NCBI GenBank assembly: GCA_012845835.1
Contig: JABAKD010000020.1
Coordinates: 7,233,915-7,297,914, forward strand
Origin: Undaria pinnatifida
Taxonomy: Eukaryota > Sar > Phaeophyceae > Laminariales > Alariaceae
Reading direction: 5' to 3'
DNA: 64,000 nucleotides
Positions 55,778-64,000 of the stretch are shown one piece after another. Position 1 is the first letter of the stretch. Every line of letters starts with the position of its first letter. A model generated the notes under the pieces. The model worked only from the letters and a program-made list of their open reading frames with translations, did not search any database and was not told where the DNA came from. The translations under genes and the position numbers were made by a program.

Positions 55778-56760
55778 ACAAAAATACACTCCATCTGTGC
55801 GATCGAAGATTTTGTCGAAACTCATCTTTCCAAGCTGTGTGTGCTACTTCGATCGCGATCGCGCGCATTAGGGGTTGTGTGTCCTCATTAAGGATATGGA
55901 TCAGCAACTCCCCTTGCAACTACAGTGTAGCTATCAGGATCAAAAGGGTGATGTTAGGCAGTCTGTGCGCGGAAACTGTAAAACCCGTTTCTGAGGGGGA
56001 CAAAATCTGACAGCTGTGTAAGAAAATGCATCAGTTTGTCAAGTGAATCCTGTAAGTCGCATATCCGGTGAGGGAAAGGCGGAGTTATTAAGGACGTGAG
56101 GGCCGGGATTTGACCAAGAGGGAGCCGGGGGATGAGGGGGTGGAGAGAGCACGGAGGTGGGGGGGGCGGGCGGGTGGGGCAGCTCAACCTGTGCGTCGAA
56201 GCTACATATCCTATCCTGTAAGTCGTACAACCAGTGAGGAAAGGGGGCGGGGGGGGGAAGGGGGGGGGGGTGGGGGGATTGTTCTTTTAACATCTTTAGG
56301 CCGCATATATGTAGGGGTTTGCTATACGCGTGGTGCTAGGTCTACGCGATGGTGTGAGTGATGCGGAAGGAGGCGGCGTTGGGGGGGGGGGGATAAGGTC
56401 AATTGCAAGAGAGGCATGGATGGCTCTAGAAAGATAATGAGGGGATATCAAGTGCGTGGAAGTGTTCATTACTCTGGCGGATTTCGATATTAGGGGGGGC
56501 GTTTGAGCAAGAGGGACCGGGAAGAGAAAAAAACGGGGCGGGGGGGCGGAAGTGAATTGGAGCTACGGTACGCATACATATCATAGCTGACGCAGTTCAT
56601 GCCTGCATCAGAAACAATATATCACCTGTCAGGTGGTAATTTAACTTTGGCGGATTGTGATTTTTGTTGGGGCGGAGGGAGAGGAAGGGGAGAGGGAGGA
56701 GGGGAGGGGTTGTTAGGGGCGGGCGGGAGCATGCATGTGTGCTAGTCTGGTAGAGTAAAT
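55778..56760 (+). mobile_element. G-rich element, long copy
   Basis: Head ACACTCCATCTGTGCGATCG, then the standard block A (GGATATGGATCAGCAACTCC, GCTATCAGGATCAAAAGGGT, GCGCGGAAACTGTAAAACCC) and block B with many G-runs. It includes GCTATACGCGTGGTGCTAGG and GGCGGATTTCGATATTAGGG. Near 56575 a family-B-like piece follows (CATACATATCATAGCTGACG). Confidence 0.82.
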
Positions 56761-58090
56761 GCAAACCCCCAAATTTTCGGGTCGCACATCTTCACATCAT
56801 TTACGTCAGTGCTCGAGCACATTTCACAAATGGTCGGGATACTAAGGCAGAGGAAGACGGCCAAACGCGTTTTGTTGTTGTGCTTATTAGGCTGTAGGGG
56901 TGTGTATGACCGCGAACAGACGCAAAGACCGCTCTCCGTTGTAACCGAAAATGACCAAATTCGAAACCGCTGTTTAAAACCAGAACTTAAGGCAATTTCC
57001 AAATTTACAGGCGTTTATTTTGCTCCTACCTGTGATTCCTTCCCCGCCGACAGTCAGGGAATTGCCCGCAAACTTCAACACCTTTGCCGACCATCCGCTC
57101 TGTACGCACATGTTTGCACAGTAATTCGCGCAGCCTACTGTGCTACAGCCAACACGTACGGATCAACAATCAGATGGAAGTATAGCAGCAGTACTAGTAG
57201 GCGTTGACCCAATCAGCTTGCACTCTCTCTCTGGAGCTTTATGCGTAAAATGTCGTGTTTTCTCACACATCTAGTCGGGCCTTACTTAGCCGGTGTTGAT
57301 TTTCCACGTATATCCGTCTGTATTGGGTAATATCGCTGTTTAGAACGTGTTAAGTTGTAAATGCATACGTGCTGGTATCATACGGCTGCTGTATAACCTG
57401 TACTTGGTTTATAATTTGCCGTTGTCCGCTGAGGAGCTGTCATACGCGGCCGAATCTCGTCCCTGCTATATATTTAAAGTCAATGATACAGGTTCGCATT
57501 CTTCCGAGTTCGAGCTCGTGCTACGGACTTTTTCTTGCGCAAGAAATTCACTATTAATAGCAGCCAGCGTGAAGGCGTGAGTAAGCGAAAATTTCCACGA
57601 AATTCTATCAGCATAAAACGTCGAAAAGAATTGGAATGCTTCGCCACACGTGCAGTAAAATCAACAATAATTTCTTGGGGGGGGGAAGGCAAGACGCCAG
57701 TGACCATGGCTTACGGCTTGCCCAGAAGGTCGCCAAAGGTAAAAACACGTGCGATTTGAGCTGGAAAGTTGAACGTGGTGGCTCACAAAAAATGATAATT
57801 TAACTTCATTCAGGGGTGGTTATATATATCTAAATTGTCGGAATCAAAACCCATATTTGCAAGATGCGTATATATTCCATGCCTCGTACATATCAAGGAG
57901 TGAGGGACCATTATTTGCAACCTACTGGAGGAATGTGTTGCAAATTGCAACATACGCCATACGTAACGGTCATACTCGTAGGGGGTAAGGTAGATGGTCT
58001 TCCGAGATGTCACTTTAAATATGTTTCTGGCGGAGGGAAGAATTGCATCAGTTGTGATATACGCAGTACATAAAAACACAAATACCCGCC
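56761..58090. other. no supported gene
   Basis: A 132-codon plus-strand frame (56809-57207) and shorter frames at 57347-57759 lack domains. A family-B-like fragment (ATGTTTCTGGCGGAGGGAAG) lies at 58020-58039. Confidence 0.3.
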
Positions 58091-58830
58091 ATCCAGCTGT
58101 GAGATCGAAGATTTTGTCGAAACTCATCTTTGAAAGCTGTGTGTGATGCTCCGATCGCGCGTATTACGGGTTGTGTTAGACTAAGGATATAGGTCGGCGA
58201 TTCCCCTTGCAAGTACAGCGAGCGGTGTAGCTATCAGGGTCAACAGCGGGGTGTTAGTCAGTCTGTGCGCGGAAACTATAAAACCAGTTTCTGAGGGGGA
58301 CAAAATCTGACAGCCGTGAAAGGAAATTAATCCATTTATCAAGCGAATCCTGTATGTCGAAGAGCCGGTGAGGGGAGGGCGAAGTTTGGAAGGACGTGGG
58401 GGCCTGGTTTTGATCAGAAGGGAGCGGGGGTGAGGGGGGGGAATGGGGGTGGGGGGGGACGGGGGGGTGGGGGGGGGGGCGGACCGGCGGGGCAGCTCAA
58501 TTTGTGCGTGGAAACTATAAATTGTTCAAGGGGATAAATCTGACGGTTTTGGAAAGAGTGCACACCAGTTTATCATCGGGGGGGGCGGGGGCGGGGGGGG
58601 GGGGGAGGGGGGGGTAGTTCAATCTGTGCGTGGAAACTATACATTTTTGATAAATGTGTTTTTTTCGGAAACAATGCACCAGTTTATCATGTATATCCTG
58701 TAAGTCGTACAACCAGTGAGTATAGGGCGGAGTGTTTGAGGGGTTGGGGGTGCGGTGGGGGGGTGGGGGAGGTGGGGAGGGAGGTGGGGAGGGAGGTGGT
58801 GGGGGGGGGCATTATTTCTCTACATTGAAT
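58087..58830 (+). mobile_element. G-rich element, long copy
   Basis: Head CCATCCAGCTGTGAGATCGA, block A with GGATATAGGTCGGCGATTCC and GCTATCAGGGTCAACAGCGG. Block B has three successive G-tract segments, each ended by a GTGCGTGGAAACTATA(A/C)AT piece (58503, 58626), i.e. an internal ~120 bp sub-repeat. Confidence 0.83.
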
Positions 58831-58954
58831 ACTAATAGACAGACGTAACAGGGCCGCAGGGCAGCGCAGTGTAGAGCAGGGTAAAACAGGGTAGTGCAGG
58901 TAGTGCAAAGTAGTGAGATGTGGGGCGTCCTGCTTGTCCCATCACCGTCACTTA

Positions 58955-59130
58955 CATGTATATGTTCCTGGTGGAGGCATGAATTGCGTCCGCTGTGATA
59001 TATGCGTGTACCACCTTTGGTTGTTTGTGTCTTTCCATTGGGTATTCCTCAGCTCCAGAGTGACTGGAGCCTGTCCTGTGACCACGGACTTGAATATGCG
59101 AGTTAATGTGAGGACAACAACAACAACATT
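58955..59130 (-). mobile_element. dispersed family B (SINE-like), copy 3
   Basis: The minus strand of copies 1 and 2 appears here on the plus strand: TATGTTCCTGGTGGAGGCAT, AATTGCGTCCGCTGTGATAT, ATTCCTCAGCTCCAGAGTGA, CCTGTCCTGTGACCACGGAC, ATGCGAGTTAATGTGAGG, then ACAACAACAACAACA. The short (ACA)n is the same tail that is expanded to ~580 bp at 55066-55650. In element orientation this copy lies on the plus strand, opposite to copies 1 and 2; the strand given follows their listing reversed and should be treated as relative only. Confidence 0.72.
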
Positions 59131-59935
59131 ACCACCCATCATCGTCACCTACATTATTACCGCCCATCTATGATGGCCTTGACGTGAATGTGACATCTAA
59201 CGTCACGTAGTTTCACCTCAACCATGACATGGTTTCACGTCGAATCTATAAACTATCCTTACCACGGAGGGCACTCCATTGCATTGCAATAGCGTACCCC
59301 GGCTGTGGCGCCTAAAATTGAATGATGGTGGTCGCAAGCCCTATTTTCCCACTGCTCTGTTAGTAGCCCGATGACAAAGTGCCACGACAAAGAAGAGGAA
59401 TAGCCACCGAAAGCACAGAGAATGAATCAAAGCTTTGTTTTTATGATAGCTAGATCTTCATTTTTCTGATCGGAAAAAAACATTGACAGTACGCAATACG
59501 TGGTTTCCCGACAGGAGGAGAATAATATTTTGTTTCAAACAAATAGAATCGTATTCAATTCGATTCATAAAATAATGACCATTATGGGAAATATTTTAAG
59601 CGTTCATTTCCCTCTTTAACAGGGGTCTCTGGCGCCAAAAATAAAACTATCCACTATGGGACCAGAAATCATCGTTATTTCTCGGTTCAGAAATAATCGA
59701 GGCCAGAAATCAGTGGATCTGGTGCTTTCTGAGCCCAGAAATAACAGCTCTTCCAACCTCTCAGAACTTGGATTATTCGAGTTTTGGATACTACCTCGTA
59801 CCAAGTATCACGTGCCACCGATGCCTCCTCTGTATTTGGTATGATTCCTGTCCGCTGTACGTCACCCATCACCCACGACAAAGGATCACAAACACACATT
59901 ACATACGACAGCACACTGCACTTGTTTTTATCATT
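59131..59935. other. no supported gene
   Basis: Contains a direct or inverted CCAGAAAT motif set near 59655-59760 (CAGAAATCATC, CAGAAATAATCGAGGCCAGA, CCCAGAAATAACAGC) but no gene. Confidence 0.35.
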
Positions 59936-59939
59936 AAAA

Positions 59940-60520
59940 TTTAAATACAATCAAGCTGTGAGATCGAATATTTTGTCGAAACTCATCTTTGCAAGCTGTG
60001 TGTGATACTCCGATCGCGCATATTACGGGTTGTGCAAGCTCGGGTTGTGTGTTCTAATTAGGGATATAGGTCGGCGACTCCCCTTGCAACTACAGTGTAG
60101 CTATCAGGATCAACAGGCTGATGTTAGGCAGTCTGTGCGCGGAAACTATAAAACCCGTTTCTGAGGGGGACAAAATCTGACAGCTATGGAAGGAAATACA
60201 TCAGTTCAGCAAGTGAATCCTGTAAGTCGAATATCCGGTGGGGGGAGGGCGGAGTTTTGAAGGACGTGGGGGGCTGATTTTCATCAAAAGGGGGGTGGGA
60301 GGGGGGAGGGGTGGAAGGGGACGGGTGGGGCAGGTCTATTTGTGCGTGGAAACTATAAATATTTCTTGTGGGGGAGGGGGAGGAAGGTGGCGGGGGGCGG
60401 CGGGGGCGAGGGGGGAGGGCTTTAGTTCGCACAGATGTGGGAAATTATTCGCGTGGTGCTAGGTCTAGGCGATGGTGCGGGTGGTGGGTGAAGGAGGGGG
60501 CGTTGGGGACATGTTATTAT
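59940..60520 (+). mobile_element. G-rich element, long copy
   Basis: Head AAATACAATCAAGCTGTGAG, block A with a small internal duplication (GGGTTGTGCAAGCTCGGGTT), then GCTATCAGGATCAACAGGCT, GCGCGGAAACTATAAAACCC, and block B ending in GTGGTGCTAGGTCTAGGCGA. Very close to copy 2 (12180-13500) in the first 400 bp. Confidence 0.84.
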
Positions 60521-61340
60521 GTGCGAGACAGAGCTTCGTCCTCACACACAAACGCGACATCAGCAGCAGCACCACTACCACCATCAAAACAACCATAGCA
60601 ACACCACACCGGTACCACACCAGCACCACAGCAGCAGAGACAGCAGCAAAGGCGGTGGTGACCTAACGTCGCCGGCGACAATGTACGTGCCAGATATTCA
60701 AAACTATAGGCAAACGGCAAAAAACAAGACTACCGATCCAACCTCAAACCATTTGGTCTCCTCTTGACGAAAATATGCGTGTTCATTAATATCATGGTGT
60801 TCCCCCGCCCCGCGGGGGAGGGTGGGGGGGGGTGGAAACTGGCTGCTGCTGCTACGTTGTTGCTGCCGAGGTCCTCCTTTTTTTCCGCTGTTTCCTCCCC
60901 CTGGAACCCCCCCCCCCGCCTTATGCTACCTGGTTCTCCGATATTTCCAAACTTCGTTCCGCCAAACGCCAGACTGTTCCGACATTCTTACATCTTTGCA
61001 AAACTCAGACGCCACACGTAATGGACGCCCTTTCTTTCTGATTCAGGTACTTCTAAAGCCTCAAAACCACAAAAAAAATGTCCAGAAATAACCGTCCAGA
61101 GTTTATTACAATAAAATAGGTCTACAAAGAATATTTTCGATTCAAAAGTTTCTTTTCAAAGCGTCCTTAGTTAATGCGTTAACACGTGCCTTCAGAAACG
61201 AAAGAAACATCAACAACAGGTAGGTACTCTCACTGTATGATACGTACTGCTTGCTGTTCTCGGTGTTCGGTTTGTGTTACTGACAAAACGGACGACATCC
61301 TAATTAATGCATACCAGGTGATACACTTTTCATATTGAAC
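60521..61340. other. no supported gene
   Basis: Holds a short CAG/CCA microsatellite (60560-60655), a C/G-rich stretch (60795-60920) and A-rich DNA. Frames are Cys/Pro-rich artefacts. Confidence 0.35.
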
Positions 61341-61349
61341 CTGAATTCA

Positions 61350-61770
61350 TGGAGAGAGCTCCCCGGGTATTGTAACGAAGGTATACCCGTACCTCGGGTA
61401 TTGTGGCACAGTCTTAAATAAAGGAGTAACGTAATTTCCGGGTAAGGGTATGAGGACCTTACAGAACTTCCAGAAGTTCCGGGTACGGGTACCGATGTCT
61501 TACGAAACTCCTAGAAGTTCCGGGTATTGTGGGACAGGCGTAAAGAACTCACGGAAGTTCCGAGCGGGTACAAAACATGCTGTACTCGTACCCCGGGTAT
61601 TGTGGCCACGGGCGTACAGACCATCCAGAAGTTCCGTGTACAGGTATGAATGTCGTACAGTGAACTTGCAAAAGTTCCGAGTACGGGTTTGAATGCCACA
61701 CAGAACTTGCAGAAGTCCTTTGTAGGGTAATATCCGCTGTAAATACCCCGGGTACGGTTTGTACGTACGC
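61350..61770. repeat. ~41-42 bp tandem repeat with AGAAGTTCCGGGTA core
   Basis: Core (A/C)(A/G)GAAGTTCCG(G/A)GTA recurs near 61471, 61512, 61552, 61629, 61671 and 61712, alternating with ACCCCGGGTATTGTGG pieces. About seven to eight diverged units. Confidence 0.82.
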
Positions 61771-61787
61771 TACAGAACACAAACGTG

Positions 61788-62340
61788 GTTATTGCTACCC
61801 AACGACATCAATCATCAGTACACCCAGAGTCCGTGTTGATTCTTCATCCTGGAGAGATCCAAATTATGTGGTCAACGATGACGACTGTGGAACACAGTAG
61901 GCCAAACACTCGCAATTCATCAAGGTAAAGAAACTGAAGTGCTATCGTACCGGGTACAAGAACACAACAGAACAAGAACAACATAAAAAAAAGACAAAAA
62001 GGAAAAACGAAACGAAAAAAAGAAATGAAAAAAGGAAACAAAGCAATAAAATGTTCACATTAGACTAAACCGTTATTTCTACCCAATCAACGACATCAAT
62101 ACACACAGAGGCCGTGCTGATTCTTCATCCTAGAGAGATATAAATTTCGTGGTCACAGGCTGTGAAACAGAGTAAACTATACACGAAATCTACTAAGGTA
62201 AAGCAACTGAAGTGCCATCGTACCGGGTTCCAGAACACAACAAAACAAGCTAGACCACCAAAGAAGAAAAAAAACGCAAGTCGAAAAAGGAAACAAGAAA
62301 AGAAGAAAGAAAACAAAGCAAAGCAAATTACAAGTGCTCG
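61788..62340. repeat. tandem duplication, ~284 bp unit
   Basis: Copies at about 61788-62050 and 62072-62340 share CAACGACATCAAT, GATTCTTCATCCT with GAGAGAT, GTGGTCA, AAGGTAAAG with AACTGAAGTGC, ATCGTACCGGGT and AGAACACAACA. Both end in A-rich sequence. Divergence is moderate. Confidence 0.83.
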
Positions 62341-63882
62341 GAAGAATGTGATTCAAGAAGATCGGAAAGGAAAGTTCTTGAAAGGCAGCAAGAAGAACAA
62401 CATACGTGCTAAAGAGGAACAGGTACCCTGTTGCATGCACAAATAACACGAAGAAGATAACCGCTGTGGCTCGGACAAAACAACACGAAGATTACTGCTG
62501 TTTTAAAGTCAAGAACACGAAAAAAAGAAAGTCATTGCTGTCGCTTTAGCGCTCCCCCCATGAAACTCAACGAAAACAAAAAAATCAGAAACTATCAATG
62601 GCTGTAAAGGGTTCAGGACTATAGTAGCACACGCTTCTCTTGATTGGTCGAACTGGCACCTTGGCGCACGATCTGCCATTTTGTTGCTGCATCAATGCAC
62701 GTACTGCAATATTAGTACGGCTGCCCCCCCCACGGCCGGTTTCCCTTGGTTGCTGCTCTTGACGTCCTTTGGGGGTTTGCCAGCTCTCCTCCGCCTCGCC
62801 CCTGTGATATCTCGTCATTTAGCGGTCCGCCGCGTCGACGACTCCCCGGTCCTTGTTCCTACCCTTCTTAGCCGCCCCCGGCCATAGCACAGTCTGTACT
62901 CCGAACATTAAAGGGGAGCTATCCGTGGACCCTCGGTTGCTTCGAGTGCCCTGATGTCGTCTACCAGACTCTGGGCCGAGTTATTTCTGGTCGGCCTCGT
63001 TCCGGGTTCACTCCACCAGCCATCGTCCCGAACGTCATGCGATGGGTCAGTCGCTCATTTCTCGTCCGTTATACGGCTGCCGCAAAGAGGAGGCCTCGTT
63101 TGCGGATGGTCATCTCAACGCTTTCACGTTACGCCTTCTTGAAAGCCTTGGCGTACGACATGCGGTGGTCGTTGCCCTGTCGGTGCTCAAAGCCAATGAT
63201 CTTCACGAGGACGTTGTGTGTGCAGTTGGGAGTTCTGCAAAATGCTCCATGCCGGGAGCCCAAGTCACACACCCGTGCTGGAGGGTCTCCATCACCTCGC
63301 TCGGTCTTCTTTTTTAGGCAGGCGCACCTTTAACGTATATCGGAAAGAATGCAAAATTCAAAGCAGTCAACCGTCGAGAGCGCCTGGCACGGTAGGCGGA
63401 CGAAATTCGATGCACGTTGATGAAGGGAGAAATCGCTCAATGTGGGAAATCTAATGAAACGGGACGTGTTGTAGCTGGTTGGGGAGATGAGAGCCTGCTT
63501 GATTACCCCGCACGAGAAAAGAAAGAGAGATTCGAAGGTGAAAATTAAAGTGCGAAAATACTAGTCGTAAAAGGATCCCAAGCGAAAAGTGCTTGAAATA
63601 TCTGTTTAGGATAAAACGGCAATTCAACACCGTACACCTTACCCTGTGTTTACACAAATGGAACCTTGATGCTTCCACTATGACCTTCTCGTTACACATC
63701 CCACCGCATCATGTGCCGATGGGTTCATTGAGCGTACTGTAGCCGCGGTTGCAAACCCCATGCTGGTACAAACGCAGCCAGGAATGCAGAGGTCCGGATA
63801 GCCGGAAACCTCTCAGTCTTTGGTTTTGAGGTTCTGCGGTCAGGGGCTACATCACGAAGCAGGGACACAATCTATATCGCTG

Positions 63883-63885
<3 letters not shown>
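62341..63885. other. no firmly supported gene
   Basis: The minus strand at 63320-63000 reads RVCDLGSRHGAFCRTPNC and IIGFEHRQGNDHRMSYAKAF before a stop, and the plus strand is also open (63042-63317). Either could be a decayed gene; no domain was recognised. Confidence 0.3.
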
Positions 63886-63888
<3 letters not shown>

Positions 63889-63914
<26 letters not shown>

Positions 63915-63946
63915 AACTACTACTACTACTACTACTACTACTACTG
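63889..63946. repeat. (CTA)n microsatellite
   Basis: About 19 CTA/CCA/CAA trinucleotides in a row near the right edge. Confidence 0.95.
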
Positions 63947-64000
63947 TTTATTAGAGGGTTATAACCGCCTCTAACCTATGTGTGACGGTTTGATTTGAGA

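Overview
The window looks like gene-poor, repeat-dominated nuclear DNA of a eukaryote. I see no bacterial-style operons, no rRNA, no intact tRNA gene and no CRISPR array. The best organism guess is a stramenopile, most likely a brown alga. This is an inference from three things: spliced YHS-domain exons, a chromodomain-carrying Ty3/Gypsy element of the sort seen in stramenopile genomes, and CAG/TTG-rich microsatellites. A related lineage cannot be excluded without a database search.

Host genes. The clearest host coding sequence is a YHS-domain gene on the minus strand. One exon (16615-16431) carries the first half of the domain and ends in phase 0 at a GT donor. Two exons 15 kb downstream in transcription order (1533-1385 and 1284-1131) start in phase 0 after an AG acceptor and carry the second half and the C-terminus. 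Either this is one gene with a 14.9 kb intron packed with satellite, SINE and G-rich repeats, or two broken family members lie here. A second likely first exon (52385-52047, minus) encodes a single-pass membrane protein N-terminus. Other open frames (e.g. 45975-46532, 47077-47517) are unrecognised.

Layout. 0-5.4 kb: YHS 3' exons, a local duplication and two clusters of GGAAGCTTCC palindromes. 5.96-8.72 kb: about 12 copies of a ~215 bp satellite. 9.2-9.5 kb: a tRNA-derived SINE. 9.7-10.6 kb: a copy of dispersed family D. 10.9-13.5 kb: two copies of a G-tract-rich dispersed element. 16.4-17.7 kb: the YHS exon, family D and a 204 bp duplication. 18.3-19.7 kb: a 1.3 kb foldback inverted repeat. 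20.3-21.5 kb: tandem duplications. 22.4-25.5 kb: a non-autonomous LTR element with 278 bp LTRs. 27.6-32.1 kb: a decayed Gypsy element (minus). 32.5-34.9 kb: about 11 copies of a ~221 bp satellite, with remnants to 35.9 kb. 38-39.5 kb: family D. 42.8-44.6 kb: a composite inverted repeat with C-rich and G-rich arms. 44.7-52.4 kb: mostly unique DNA with weak gene evidence. 52.9-60.5 kb: a dense zone of SINE, G-rich elements, family B and a ~580 bp TTG microsatellite. 61.3-62.3 kb: further tandem repeats.

The mobile elements here are non-coding (SINE, family B, G-rich element, foldback, LTR element) or disabled (Gypsy). None shows an intact enzyme, so any mobility would need proteins encoded elsewhere. 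All repeat boundaries and copy counts were read by eye and are approximate.
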